64,000 bases of DNA from Silene latifolia (GCF_048544455.1 NC_133536.1:28460152-28524151); one strand, 5' to 3'. Shown: positions 22,426-36,300, counted from the first letter of the stretch. A program made the numbers and translations. Notes: a model not told the origin generated them from the letters alone.

Positions 22426-23999
22426 CTAATTCTTCCGTAAGAATTCTTGGTCGATAGATTTCCGTAAATCCTATCTATAGTCCACCATGATCACAGGATC
22501 GTACGAGTGACCATAGTGTTGAGATAAAATAGGTCAATCAGTTCCAACTTACCCGACGTAGAAGGGGTCATATTATGCCCACCGACGAAGAAGGGACTCA
22601 TTGGAGTTTGACCTATAAAGACTGTTCTCAATTTTGTTTATACGAGGAAGATCCCATCAACTTAGTTTTAATTCATTTTAAGTGAACGAAAAATCTAGCA
22701 ACTGCGTGAATGAATTAATTTGGGTGATGGCTTAAAATGATCGTGTGACATAAGAATGTCATAGAAAACTAACGCGTGACCTCTACATGAGACAGTTTTC
22801 ATGCAAATATTAGGTGGTTTGGTTTTTAGGCGGAATATGATGCATATTATCGTTACGAAAAATAAATAAAAGAATGCAATACGTAAATAAAAATTCCTAG
22901 TGTGGCCTATCCTAATAAAAAGAACATAAAACAACTTTGGAATCCACCGTTGGACCCGAGAAGCTTGTCTTGATGTTCCATCTTGATCCATGTAGCGGGA
23001 GTGAGCATCCGGTCTCCATCTTTGGTCTTCTCAAAAATTACAATTTAAAATTTACAAATATAAACCTATTTACATTCTAAATCCAAAAACTGTAATTACA
23101 AGTGAAAAATCCAAAACGGAGATACGAGATCTCAAAATACAACCAAGACCGTGTTCCATCATTACGGTAACACGTTCTACTAAGGCCACACTAAGTTACA
23201 ACTGTTTGTAAAATTGAATAAATACGTAATAAAAAGCATTCAAGGCATTCAACAATAACGAAAAAATGCATCAACTAAAAATAAAATTTATTCGTGACAT
23301 AATTCCGTAATTATGTTAAATTTATCCAAACCACCAAAGATAATTAAAATCATGTGATAAAACCGCTTCTATCAGTTTAATTTTAATCCGTGATAATCCG
23401 TTACTTTAAATCGTTTTAAAATAACTAAATGGTACGTGAGTGAACCGTTTCACTATCAAGCGAATGCATAAATCCGTATTATGCACATGTTAAGGCCAAA
23501 AAAAAAAAAATTAAAACTCATTTTTTTTTTCTTCACGTCTGCCGTGAACAGTACCCGTAAAATTTTTTTTTTTTTTATTTTGGAGCTGAAATGCCGAGAG
23601 CTCAAAAAACAAAGAAAAAAAAAAAACAAACGGTACACATGAAAACCGAGAGCCTCAACAAACAAAACCAAGGTCAATTTGTTAAAACCAATTGCAATTT
23701 AATCTAATCCGTATAGAATTGAAACTACAATTGGTGAATCTTTAACATATTGCTATGAATATCGATTACAATAACAATATGCAAAGAACGATTGAAAACA
23801 AAACATCGTCTGATCAGACGGAAAACAAAAGCACGATTTCCAAAGCATAAAAAAAAAACAGGCCGTGACAAACAAAAAAAAATGCCGAGACCAAAAACCA
23901 CACGGTTTACAATTTTTTTTTATGCCAAAATTTATCGATTCAAATTCGTTTAATGAAAAACACATAGAAAAATTTACGTGGCCTCGCTCTGATACCACT
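22426..23999 (-). repeat. Partial second copy of the copia 5' internal region
   Basis: It is nearly identical to 30099-31676, including the primer-binding site (reverse of gctctgatacca at 23986-23997) directly abutting the LTR at 24000. It therefore corresponds to the first 1.57 kb after a 5' LTR, on the wrong side of what should be the 3' LTR. It stops abruptly at 22426. Confidence 0.85.
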
Positions 24000-24992
24000 T
24001 GTGGGGTAATATCCGTATAAAACCCTTAAATTATAGGACTATAACGCAAATTTAATACGTGATTTATTGTCATAAACGAAAAACAATGAAAAACGATAAA
24101 GCACAAGAATTAACCTTCGGTCCTAGTGCAATTCGGCAATGAGAGATCAAAGTAGATCTCCTCCTAATTGTTGCACCCAAGATCGTCTGAGAATATGCCC
24201 TTGTGCTAGAAATGTGTTCTCTAATTGCCTTGCAATATTGAGAGAACTTGATGTGAGTTTTCTTTAGATGTGAGATCTGAATTTCGAGAGGAAAAATGTC
24301 TCTCAAAACCCTAATTTAGTTTTGCAAATGAAATTAGGTTAGAAAGGAGAAGAAACTCTCCTTTTTGTTCTACCCATTCGGTCCGTGGGTTTCAATAGGG
24401 AGGGGGTGGGCTTTCCACTTCCTCCTTATTAAACTCGTGATCCGACTTGAATGGCTAAAACGTATACGACGGGTTTTTAATTATAAATTGTCATCGGTTA
24501 TCGGTAATTATAACATTAACTAATAACACGGATTAGTTGAAATGTTAATACATGTCCGACAAAGACAATATTGTATAATTAATTTATTCAATATACATTA
24601 ATCAAATATAAATCGTTTATATTCAATTTACGAATTAATTGCTTAATTCGCCTTAGCCGTTATTATTTAATCCGTATTAAATAAAATATCTCAACATCAC
24701 ATTTTGACTAATTATTAGTCAAATAACTCGGACTAACCGGTTAGTCAAATTTGGCATCAACATGATTTGTATTTTCATACTTTGTCACATCTCTCAAACG
24801 TATCCTATAGGTGTGACTTTTAGGGACCAGTTGATCACCGCCATCTGTATGACAATAACGTCAAACTTATCTAGCAAGCCAACCGTTATTGATAAACGTG
24901 GACCAACTGATTATAATACAAAAGTATACCCTTTGATCCTTTTAGAGATTTGTAAGTCCTTGCACTAACTGTAAAGGACACCAGCACCAACA
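24000..24992 (-). repeat. Ty1/copia LTR (3' LTR relative to the coding region)
   Basis: This 993-base LTR, read on the - strand, starts TGTTGG after the purine tract caagtgggagc and ends CCCCACA before a TGGTATCAGAGC primer site. Its partner at 31677-32666 differs by only a few substitutions and small indels, so the insertion is recent. Confidence 0.85.
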
Positions 24993-25096
24993 AGCTCCCA
25001 CTTGTCCGTACAAGTGTATGTGCAATGACGTTATCCGCACTAACTGGAGGACACCACCTCCAACAAACTCCCACTTGTCCGTACAAGTGTATGTGC
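24961..25096 (-). repeat. Duplicated polypurine tract/LTR junction
   Basis: The segment 'ccaacaagctcccacttgtcc' through 'gtacaagtgtatgtgc' is repeated about 70 bases later as 'ccaacaaactcccacttg' and following. Each copy includes the first ~28 bases of the LTR and the purine tract, so two potential plus-strand priming sites sit in tandem. Confidence 0.75.
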
Positions 25097-25850
25097 GATA
25101 ACCGATTCTCATATTCATTTAAAATTTCTCCCACTCAATGTAAAACAATTTGCAGATCTGGATCCGCAAAGGTCGTATTTTACAATCGATCTGGATCAAG
25201 AGTGGTTTCCCCGACTAGAGAGTAACTTAACTAATAAAACGAATCCGTATCCGAGCATGGCCATGCATTTCAGTTACAGCTCCTCGAGTGGCCCTGAGAA
25301 ATATCGAGTACCTGATAAAGGCTGAATATTTCCTACAACTCGACTCCTTCCGATCTAAGCACAGCATGAAATGACCCAGAAAAAATCTACTTGGCCCCCT
25401 GTTACGGATGACCGTGAGAAAGAAACCAAAGTCACCCAAAATCTGCCTTAGTCTCAAGAGACAGTCGATAGTAAAAAGAATCGACTCTTAGGATCACCAT
25501 GGAGGTCCTATCCACGACCTGGCACCGAATGTTATAAAACATTTAGGACTCCACGTCGATGTCACAGTTGTGTCCTACGAGATATCCGTATAACTCGCCT
25601 TTGTGATTGGTCAGTCAACCGGTTGACTTATGGCTCGTTGAACCCACCATCAACCAACGTCACAAAATAATTGCCAGAGTTATCAGCTCATGTGGGCAAT
25701 TAAGGACTGAAAAATATAATGTTTGTTCAGTTCACTTTGTGGTGTTCAAAATTGTCGTACAATTCCACATGAAAAACAAAATATATAAATATCAAAACGA
25801 TGATGTCATACAGAGTACAAAAGGGAATGAATCTAATCCATAAAAGAGTA
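25097..25850 (-). other. Copia 3' untranslated interior
   Basis: This lies between the RNase H coding end and the purine tract. No coding motif was recognised. Confidence 0.5.
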
Positions 25851-28536
25851 CTACAACTCAGGAACACGTTTAATTCCCATGGAATTAACATGCCCTTCAT
25901 GCTTATCTTGTCGTAATGGTTTAGTGAGAGGATCTGCTATATTATCATCTGTAGCAATCTTTTCTATCACTACTTCGTTTTGCTCCACGTAATCTCGGAT
26001 TAGATGAGCTTTCCGTTGTACATGCCTAGATTTGTTGCTAGACTTGGGCTCCTTAGCCTGGAAGATGGCACCTCTATTGTCACAATAGATGGTGATCGGA
26101 TCATTCGAACTAGGCACTACAGATAGTCCTTGTAAGAATTGACGCATCCATATCGCTTCCTTTGCAGCTTCAGACGCGGCATAGTACTCGGACTCGGTCG
26201 TAGAATCTGTTTGTAACACTTTGTTTGGAACTCTTCCAGGTGATCATAGGTGCCATTAAGAGTAAAAACGAATCCAGACTGAGATTTCGAGTCATCTCGA
26301 TCCGTTTGGAAGCTAGCATCTGCGTAACCGGTTGCGCATAGCTTTTGATCGCCTCCATAAGTCAATGCCCAATATTTAGTCCTCCGTAGGTACTTAAGAA
26401 TGTTCTTGACAACCATCCAATGTGAATCACCTGGATGCTGTTGGAATCGACTTGTCATACTCAATGCATATGCCACGTCCGGACGTGTGCATATCATGGC
26501 ATACATGATTGATCCTATAGCCGAAGCATAAGGAATCCGTGTCATGCGCTCTTTCTCTTCCGGTGTCTCTGGTGCCTGAGACTTGCTCAAATGCACCCCT
26601 GGAGCCATAGGAAGAAACCCCTTTTTGGAGTTAGTCATGCTGAATCTCTCTAGGACCTTGTCTATATAAGACTCCTGACTGAGAGATAACATCCGACGCG
26701 ATCTATCTCGATAGATACGGATGCCCAAAATTCTTTGTGCCTCACCCAGATCTTTCATCTGGAAATGGTTTTTCAACCATACTTTCACCGAAGTTAAGAG
26801 AGGTATGTCATTCCCAATCAGGAGTATGTCATCGACATACAATATTAGGAAGACAATCTTGCTCCCACTCGACTTGATATAAAGACATGGTTCCTCGACC
26901 GATCGAGTAAATCCATTTTCTTTAATCACTTGGTCGAAGCGATGATTCCAACTCCGAGATGCTTGCTTAAGTCCATAAATGGAACGCTTAAGCTTGCATA
27001 CTTTCTTAGGATGTTGAGGATCGATGAAACCTTCGGGTTGTACCATGTACAACTCTTCCTCCAAAAAGCCGTTTAAGAAGGCGGTTTTCACATCCATCTG
27101 CCAAATTTCATAGTCATGAAAAGCGGCAATCGCTAAGATAATCCGAATGGATCGCAGCATGACTACGGGTGCAAAAATTTCATCGTAGTGCAGACCTGGC
27201 ACTTGGGTGAAACCTTTAGCAACTAGTCGTGCTTTATAGATATCTTGTTGACCTTCCACAAAATGCTTTATCTTGTAAAGCCATTTGCATTGAAGGGGAC
27301 GAACCTTAGCAGGTAAGTCAACAAGATCCCATACGTTGTTCTCATACATGGAGTCCATCTCGGATTGCATGGCCTCAAGCCATAGCTTTGAGTCAGAACT
27401 AGTCATGGCACCTTTATAGGTTGCGGGTTCACTACTCGTTAAGAGTAGAATGTCATCTATGTCATGTTCCTCGACCATACCAATGTATCTGTCCGGAGGA
27501 ATAGAGACTCTTCCCGACCTCCTAGGTTCCTCAGGAATATTAACCGCAGCCGGGATTGAAGGAACTGGTTCCTCCAATGGTTGCTCGGTACTTGGTTCTG
27601 GAATCTCCGACAGTTCGAAGGTTCTATCACTCTTTGCATTCTCGAGAAATTGCTTCTCTAAAAATGTCGCACTAGCCGCAACAAAAACACGTTGTTCGGT
27701 TGGCGAATAGAAGTAATGACCAAATGTTCCTTTAGGATAACCTATAAAGTATGTCTTGACCGATCGCGGGCCGAGCTTATCCTCGTGTCTCCACTTGACA
27801 TAAGCCTCGCAGCCCCAAACCCATATAAAGGACAAGTTAGGGATCGTTCCCTTCCATAGTTCATATGGAGTCTTGTCAACAGCTTTAGACGGACTTCGGT
27901 TAAGTATTAGAGCGGCTGACAAAAGAGCATAACCCCATAACGAGTCAGGCAACACGGTGTGACTCATCATGGATCGAACCATATCAAGTAGTGTTCGATT
28001 TCTCCGTTCGGACACACCATTTAACTGAGGTGTTCCAGGTGGAGTTAACTGTAAGGCAATCCCACAGTCCTTAAGGTGTTGATCAAACTCGTGAGAAAGA
28101 TACTCGCCACCACGATCTGAACTGTTTTTTTAATCTTTCTACCCAAGGGTTAAGGACCCCTTTTTTGGTATTCTTTGAATTTCTCAAAGGATTCACTTTT
28201 GTGCTTCATTAAGTAGACATAGCCATATCTACTTAAATCGTCCGTGAAAGTGATGAAATACCTATAGCCTTCTCGTGCGGTGATTGACATAGGACCACAT
28301 ACATCCGTGTGTATGAGTCCTAATAGGTCAGCAGCGCGCATTCCAACACCTTTGAAAGAAATACGAGTCATCTTACCGATGAGACATGATTCACACGTGC
28401 CAAATGATTGAAAATCAAAGGCCGAGATGGCTCCATTCTGTATGAGCTGTTTAACGCGTTTCTCATTAATGTGTCCCATTCGGCAGTGCCATAGATACGT
28501 TTGATCTTTGTCACCAACCTTTAACTTTTTATTCAT
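25851..28536 (-). pseudogene. Ty1/copia pol: integrase, reverse transcriptase, RNase H (frameshifted)
   Basis: In order on the - strand: a GAG-pre-integrase/zinc-binding segment (WHCRMGHINEKRV) and integrase core start (HTDVCGP) at 28536-28150; the rest of integrase and the whole reverse transcriptase at 28015-26250 (DVKTAFLNG and the active-site YVDD in LYVDDILLIG); then RNase H (STTESEYYAASEA) to 25851. Integrase before RT defines the copia superfamily. Indels at about 28015-28150 and two shifts at about 26200-26260 break the frame, so the enzyme is not made whole. The reading frames are otherwise long and well preserved, fitting the near-identical LTRs. Confidence 0.9.
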
Positions 28537-28569
28537 TACGTGTAATATTTCGGTGGTCTGATCTAAAAC

Positions 28570-29061
28570 TTAAATTCCATTCATGGAGACTGCCTTGCCG
28601 TAAATCATATCGTGTAATGAGAAAATGCAAGTATTATTCTCTATTACAAATGAAAAACCAAGTTTATCAAGTGCAGAAACTGAAATAATGTTCTTAGAAA
28701 GACTGGGTACATAATAGCAGTTATATAAAAATAACTCAAATCCGCTAGGAAGCTGGATCACATATGTTCCCCTCGAGACGGCAGCCACTCGTGCTCCATT
28801 CCCGACACGCAGGTCCACCTCACCCTTTACGAGGGGTTCGATGTTTCGGAGCCCCTGCACATGATTACACAGATGAGAACCACAACCAGTATCTAGTACC
28901 CAAGTTCCGTAACTTGCGTGGTTAATCTCAATCATATGAATAAAAGTAGAAGAGGAAGAAAACATACCAACAGGTTTAACGCGACCTGCCTTTATGTCCT
29001 CATGGTATACGGGACATGTACGCCTCCAATGCCCAGTCTTGTGGCAATGGTGACACTCCAT
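28570..29061 (-). pseudogene. Ty1/copia nucleocapsid zinc knuckle and aspartic protease
   Basis: It begins with CHHCHKTGHWRRTC, a CX2CX4HX4C zinc knuckle that binds retroelement RNA. The protease active-site motif DTGCGSHLC follows near residue 60. A stop precedes the integrase part, so it is separated from pol by a lesion. It lies between gag (29243-29890) and pol (25851-28536), as expected for copia. Confidence 0.85.
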
Positions 29062-29242
29062 GTTACCATCCTTGCTCTTTGTCGCGCCTGATGAGTTGCT
29101 CGACTCACCAGGACCACTCTTACCCGAACCTCGACTTCTTGAACTTCGCCTTACCTCTTTGCTAGGTCTGCTTTAGCTTTGCCCTTACCCTTGCCCTTGT
29201 TTGACACAACGAGAACATCCTGTTTCATGCTCCCACCGAACT

Positions 29243-29890
29243 TCATGTCCTTCTCGGTGCATGTACGAGAAGGGAGTGCCGTTCATGGGGACTTTTCTTC
29301 AAATCATTCATATAGTAATTCGCTCTAAAGAGCGCAAAACCATCGTGGAGTGAATGAAGCATGCGGTCAATCACAATGTTCTCGCTGATTTTACAATCAA
29401 ACGTCTCCAGCTTCTCGACATTCTCAATCATGCTGAGAATGTGAGGGCTAACTGGTTGGCCCTTCTGGAGTCTCACATCAAAGAAGCGAGTGGTATGCTC
29501 ATAGGTCACGATTCTCGGTGCTTTCGAGAATTCCTTAGTGAGCGTGGTGAAAATCTTGTTTGCACCATGGGCTATGAAGCGTTTCTGCAAATTGGGTTCC
29601 ATTGCAAAAATGAGTACGTTTTTAATCGCACCCGCTTCCATACAGAAATCGTTAAACTTGGCGATCTCATTAGCTCTAGCCGTGGGACCTGGGTTTGGCG
29701 GGATGGGCTCTATTAGATATTTGAGCTTCCGTCACAACGCGGCATTCCGTAATGCCGCCTCCCGATCCGCGAAGTTTGATCCATCATTCTTCGATCGAGT
29801 AGACCGATTCATCCGATTCATGAAGATCCGAAGCCAGGACTCACGGTCCAATGTGGCACTTGGCATTGGGTCGTTAGTAGGACCAGCCAT
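29243..29890 (-). pseudogene. Ty1/copia gag (UBN2-type), interrupted
   Basis: The ATG at 29890-29888 starts a capsid-like protein (MAGPTNDPMPS..., then RESWLRIFMNR). An in-frame TGA at 29732-29734 sits where the next residues (RKLKYL) continue the family pattern, so a CGA-to-TGA change is likely. After the stop the frame runs on to 29243 with the conserved gag helices (FFDVRLQKGQPV, MIENVEKLE). Confidence 0.8.
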
Positions 29891-30098
29891 TTCGTTATAG
29901 CAGTTAAATAGATCGTGTTCTACACTGAAAAAGAAAGAAAAACAAAAACGAAATAAGCAACTCATCGAGGTGATTTAAGTCTATTTAAAATTCATTTTAA
30001 CGTGTAGACTCATTGCACTTGCATAATTGATCTCCCTCAAGAATAATACAAGTGATCCCAAGACTCAATTTCTGTAAATTGATAAGCCAACTGTTTAG

Positions 30099-31676
30099 CT
30101 AATTCTTCCGTAAGAATTCTTGGTCGATAGATTTCCGTAAATCCTATCTATAGTCCACCATGATCACAGGATCGTACGAGTGACCATAGTGTTGAGATAA
30201 AATAGGTCAATCAGTTCCAACTTACCCGACGTAGAAGGGGTCATATTATGCCTACCGACGAAGAAGGGACTCATTGGAGTTTGACCTATAAAGACTGTTC
30301 TCAATTTTGTTTATACGAGGAAGATCCCATCAACTTAGTTTTAATTCATTTTAAGTGAACGAAAAATCTAGCAACTGCGTGAATGAATTAATTTGGGTGA
30401 TGGCTTAAAATGATCGTGTGACATAAGAATGTCATAGAAAACTAACGCGTGACCTCTACATGAGACGGTTTTCATGCAAATATTAGGTGGTTTGTTTTTT
30501 AGGCGGAATATGATGCATATTATCGTTACGAAAAATAAATAAAAGAATGCAATACGTAAATAAAAATTCCTAGTGTGGTCTATCCTAATAAAAAGAACAT
30601 AAAACAACTTTGGAATCCACCGTTGGACCCGAGAAGCTTGTCTTGATGTTCCATCTTGATCCATGTAGCGGGAGTGAGCATCCGGTCTCCATCTTTGGTC
30701 TTCTCAAAAATTACAATTTAAAATTTACAAATATAAACCTATTTACATTCTAAATCCAAAAACTGTAATTACAAGTGAAAAATCCAAAATGGAGATACGA
30801 GATCTCAAAATACAACCAAGACCGTGTTCCATCATTACGGTAACACGTTCTACTAAGGCCACACTAAGTTACAACTGTTTGTAAAATTGAATAAATACGT
30901 AATAAAAAGCATTCAAGGCATTCAACAATAACGAAAAAATGCATCAACTAAAAATAAAATTTATTCGTGACATAATTCCGTAATTATGTTAAATTTATCC
31001 AAACCACCAAAGATAATTAAAATCATGTGATAAAACCGCTTCTATCAGTTTAATTTTAATCCGTGATAATCCGTTACTTTAAATCGTTTTAAAATAACTA
31101 AATGGTACGTGAGTGAACCGTTTCACTATCAAGCGAATGCATAAATCCGTATTATGCACATGTTAAGGCCAAAAAAAAAAAATTAAAACTCAAATTTTTT
31201 TTTCTTCACGTCTGCCGTGAACAGTACCAGTAAAATTTTTTTTTTTTTTTTTATTTTGGAGCTGAAATGCCGAGAGCTCAAAAAACAAAGAAAAACAAAA
31301 AAAAACAAACGGTACACATGAAAACCGAGAGCCTCAACAAACAAAACCAAGGTCGATTTGTTAAAACCAATTGCAATTTAATCTAATCCGTATAGAATTG
31401 AAACTACAATTGGTGAATCTTTAACATATTGCTATGAATATCGATTACAATAACAATATGCAAAGAATGATTGAAAACAAAACATCGTCTGATCAGACGG
31501 AAAACAAAAGCACGATTTCCAAAGCATAAAAAAAAACAGGCCGTGACAAACAAAAAAAAATGCCGAGACCAAAAACCACACGGTTTACAATTTTTTTTAT
31601 GCCAAAATTTATCGATTCAAATTCGTTTAATGAAAAACACATAGAAAAATTTACGTGGCCTCGCTTTGATACCACT
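30099..31676 (-). repeat. Copia 5' internal leader with primer-binding site
   Basis: The primer site, complementary to initiator tRNA-Met, is read on the - strand as TGGTATCAAAGC at about 31663-31674 (one change from TGGTATCAGAGC), two bases after the LTR. A 1.58-kb leader follows before gag. The same block is duplicated at 22426-23999. Short ORFs in it are conserved between copies only because the copies are young. Confidence 0.75.
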
Positions 31677-32666
31677 TGTGGGGTAATATCCGTATAAAAC
31701 CCTTAAATTATAGGACTATAACGCAAATTTAATACGTGATTTATTGTCATAAACGAAAAACAATGAAAAACGATAAAGCACAAGAATTAACCTTCGGTCC
31801 TAGTGCAATTCGGCAATGAGAGATCAAAGTAGATCTCCTCCTAATTGTTGCACCCAAGATCGTCTGAGAATATGCCCTTGTGCTAGAAATGTGTTCTCTA
31901 ATTGCCTTGCAATATTGAGAGAACTTGATGTGAGTTTTCTTTAGATGTGAGATCTGAATTTCGAGAGGAAAAATGTCTCTCAAAACCCTAATTTAGTTTT
32001 GCAAATGAAATTAGGTTAGAAAGGAGAAGAAACTCTCCTTTTTGTTCTACCCATTCGGACCGTGGGTTTCAATAGGGAGGGGGTGGGCTTCCCACTTCCT
32101 CCTTATTAAACTCGTGATCCGACTTGAATGGCTAAAACGTATACGACGGGTTTTTAATTATAAATTGTCATCGGTTATCGGTAATTATAACATTAACTAA
32201 TAACACGGATTAGTTGAAATGTTAATACATGTCCGACAAAGACAATATTGTATAATTAATTTATTCAATATACATTAATCAAATATAAATCGTTTATATT
32301 CAATTTACGAATTAATTGCTTAATTCGCCTTAGCCGTTATTATTTAATCCGTATTAAATAAAATATCTCAACATCACATTTTGACTAATTATTAGTCAAA
32401 TAACTCGGACTAACTGGTTAGTCAAATTTGGCATCAACATGATCGTATTTTCATCTTGTCACATCTCTCAAACGTATCCTATAGGTGTGACTTTTAGGGA
32501 CCAGTTGATCACCGCCATCTGTATGACAATAACGTCAAACTTATCTAGCAAGCCAACCGTTATTGATAAACGTGGACCAACTGATTATAATACAAAAGTA
32601 TACCCTTTGATCCTTTTAGAGATTTGTAAGTCCTTGCACTAACTGTAAAGGACACCAGCCCCAACA
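31677..32666 (-). repeat. Ty1/copia 5' LTR
   Basis: This 990-base LTR pairs with 24000-24992. It ends at 32666 in ccaaca (the - strand start TGTTGG). The following bases, aaacc, do not match the flank at the other end of the composite (gcat at 22422-22425), so no simple target duplication surrounds the whole structure. Confidence 0.85.
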
Positions 32667-33373
32667 AAACCGAAGAAGAAGAAGCCGATGGAGAAGTTCA
32701 AACATGCGCAGAATATACGCTCAAACACGCATCGGAGCCCATACCACGTCATAGACTACGCTGAGGGCAAATTGATGGGGCATATTCTGCACCCACTGAC
32801 CGAGTCAACATATTGACCAAGGTCAAAGATAAAAGACAACAAGTCAACAAGAAGGACGGCCTAGCCGACGAGGCATGCCGGCCTGTCACTTGGGTCTCAG
32901 CCCCGGCAACTAGCCAGCCGAGAGACATATCCGTGTACTCACATCCAGTTCCCTTGGCATGAAGTCAACCAGGCCTGCCGGCCTGCCATGAGTCACCCGA
33001 CCGAGGTTAGAACGGTCTTTCCACCTGCTCTGCCACTTGGCCAATTGGCCATTACGTGACAAAAGGTGAAAGTCTATAAATACTCCACTTCTCTCAACGA
33101 GAAAAGGATCCGAAATCTATCACAAATCAAACCTAAAACCACATAATCTGGTATAAAACTCCCTTAACTCTCTAAAATATACTTCGCCAAGTAACATACA
33201 ACTTATCTCTCTAAGTTTACTGACTTGAGCGTCGGAGTGAGTACACTTGGCCCCAAGCCGAGTCCTCAGTTTGTTTATCTTAAACAGGAAAGAGCGAAAG
33301 GAAGAGTCAAGCAACGACATCATTCAACAAGCTCACGTGGTAACAACACTGCTCCGAAATTACACTCGGAACA
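32667..33373 (+). mobile_element. Gypsy-type LTR with a short piece of adjoining interior
   Basis: The probable LTR is 32773-33373, starting TGATGGGGCATATTC and ending CGGAACA. It has a TATA-like tctataaatactcc at about 33072. The 106 bases before it end in a purine-rich ctgagggcaaat, as expected for a polypurine tract, so this would be a 3' LTR cut off from its element at 32667, exactly where the copia LTR ends. It lies 18 bases upstream of the CACTA transposase start codon. Confidence 0.6.
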
Positions 33374-33391
33374 GTGTAGATACATAATAAC

Positions 33392-36300
33392 ATGAAAAGA
33401 TTAGAACGGCAGTGGATGTATGAAAGATTAGACGAAAAAAAGAAACCCAAGAAAGCATTTGTAGAGGGGGTTAAAGAGTTTATTAAATTCGCAGAAGGAA
33501 GTAGTGAGTTCAAGAATTTAGGTGAAATGAGGTGTCCGTGTAAGAAATGCAAAAACCTAGGTTTTAAAAGGAAAACAGATGTTCAAATTCATCTTTGGTC
33601 GTATGGTTTCGCCGATAATTATTATGTATGGACATATCACGGTGAGAAACTACCTAGTATAAATGCTAGTGAGAATCCTTACCGTGAGTTCGTGGAAAAT
33701 GCATTGCATGATACTGTTGACCAAATTTTGGAGGATCGACTTAATCCTGATGACCTTAACGATGAAGAAGTGCGTTATGAAACCCCGAACCCCCAAGTTT
33801 CTTCGTTCTTTAAAATGTTAGAGCAAACCGAACAGCCGGTGTTTGAGGGAAGTGATATGAGTTTGTTGCAAGCAGCTGCTAGGTTGTTATCACTCAAATG
33901 TGAGAACAACATATCTCTTAGATGCGCTAATGGTTTTGTGTCGTTCGTTGGTGACATAATTCCAAAGGAAAATCAAATGGAGCGCAATTTTAATGAGATT
34001 AAAAAAGTTATGAAGGGACTCCAACTACCCCATGAAAAGATTGATGCATGTCTCAATGGATGCATGCTTTTCTGGGAGGAAAATTCTAATCTTGAAGAAT
34101 GTACAAAGTGTCGTGCATCTCGGTATAAAGCTAAAACGAATTCAAGTGGGAGGCGAATTCCAAGTAAACCAGTAACTTATTTCCCGCTTGCGCCAAGGTT
34201 ACAACGACTATATGCAACCAAGCACATAGCAGGTGAGATGAGTTGGCACTACAAAAACTCTCGATTAAGAGAAAGGGGGACAATGGCACATCCAAGTGAT
34301 GGAGAAGCGTGGAAGCATTTCGATAGAGAGCATCCAGATTTTGCAAGTGAACCCCGGAATGTTAGGCTAGGTTTGTGTACGGATGGATTTCAACCTTTTG
34401 GGCAGTTTGGGACGAAATACTCTTGTTGGCCCGTGATTGTGACTCCGTACAACTTACCTCCTTGGTTATGCATGAAGAGACAATTTATGTTCTTATCTCA
34501 GACTAGTTCCGGTCCTAAGAACCCGAAGTCAAATTTAGATGTTTTCCTCCAACCGTTGATCAAAGAGTTGAAACAACTTTGGAAAACCGGCGTGGACACC
34601 TATGATGTCTCTAAGAAACAAAATTTTCAATTAAAGGCTGCATTAATGTGGACGATCAACGATTTCCCGGCATATGACATGCTTTCTGGTTGGTCCACAA
34701 GTGGATATCGTGCCTGTCCTTATTGTCCAGAAAATGATCATAGATCTTTTTGGCTTAAAAATAGCAAAAAGGTTTGTTGGTTTGATTGTCACCGTGAGTT
34801 CTTAAGACCTGATCATCCTTTCCGCGACAATTGTAAGCATTTTCTTAAAAACAGAAAAACTGAGAATCGCATAGCCGCATCGAAACTAACGGGTGATGAA
34901 GTGTGGGAATCCGTAAAAGACTTGCCTAAAATAGTTGATGCTTCTGATAAAGAATTGAAAAGATTGAAAGATCAGAATGAAGGTTCGTGGAAACAAAGCA
35001 TATTCTGGGAACTTCCCTCTTTGGAAAACGTTCTTTGATTCGACACAACTTGGATGTTATGCACATTGAGAAAATTTTTTTTGAACAACTTATCAACACC
35101 ATCATGGATGTACCAGGTAAAACTAAATTTGACCCTAAGGGTAATGAAGACTTTAATGAACTTTGCTATAAACGGACCACATCATCTAGGTTTGTTTTAT
35201 CAACCGCGAAGAAAAAGGCTCTATGTGACTGGGTTGCTAACTTAAAATTTCCGGATGGTTATGCTTCAGATTTGAGTCGGTGTGTTGACCATAAAAAGAT
35301 GGTGTTACATTCCATGAAAAGTCATGATTGTCATGTCTTTATGGAACGACTACTCCCCGTTGCCTTGACAGAGTTGCTCCCGACAGGTCCTTGGAATGCA
35401 ATAACTTAGATAAACCAATTTTTTAGAGACCTGTGTACTTCTACGATTAGAGTTGATTCTATGGAACGTCTGGAGTCAAACATTGCGGAGATAATATGCA
35501 AGTTAGAGAAGATATTTCCCCCGTCTTTTTGCAATTCCATGGAGCATTTTGCCTCTTCACCTACCTTATGAAGCGAAAGTTGGAGGACCTGTTCAATATC
35601 GATGGATGTATCCATTTGAGAGATTTCTTAATCATATAAAAAAAAAAAGATTGGCAACAAAGCTCGGGTGGAGGGTTCAATATGCAACGCTTTTTTGTTA
35701 GAGGAAATTTCAAATTTCTGTTCTTTTTATTTCGAAGATCGCATTGACACAAAAGCAAAAGACTTAGATGTTGGTGTAAATTCCGATGACCAGTTGAAAT
35801 CTAAGTTACCTAAGTTGTTCAATGATGACATGGGAACTACAACCGGGAAATGTATACAAAGGTACTTAACTGAGAAAGAGTATGAAGAAGCTCATTGTTA
35901 TGTGCTAAGGAACTGTGGAGATTTTTTAGAGACTTATGAAAAGTAAGTTAATACTTCATCATTACTCAATTGTTTTTTAATTATGAAATTAGATCGAATT
36001 TATAGGTAATTAGTACATAACTAAAACATGCTTTCCCTACTTATAGGGAATTTGAGGCACATATCAAAATCAATTTTCCTGATGTCACATCCTCTGATGA
36101 TGTTTGGGCATCACATGACAAAAGTTTTCCGAAATGGTTCCGAAATCATCAAGTAAGTGATGATACATTTTCTTTGAAATTGAACTATACATTTAGATTT
36201 ATTATTAGATATTGAAAAAAATATAACAACTTAATTAACATTTTTTTATTCATAGGTTCATAGATTGAAGGATCGTCTAATAATAGCTTTAGCATTGGGT

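Noticed and set aside
22695..22991. 98-residue ORF conserved at 30368-30664
   Set aside because: Both copies lie in the recently duplicated copia leader, so identity reflects DNA age rather than coding constraint; no motif is seen.
24070..24306. 78-residue ORF present in both copia LTRs
   Set aside because: LTR identity alone explains the conservation.
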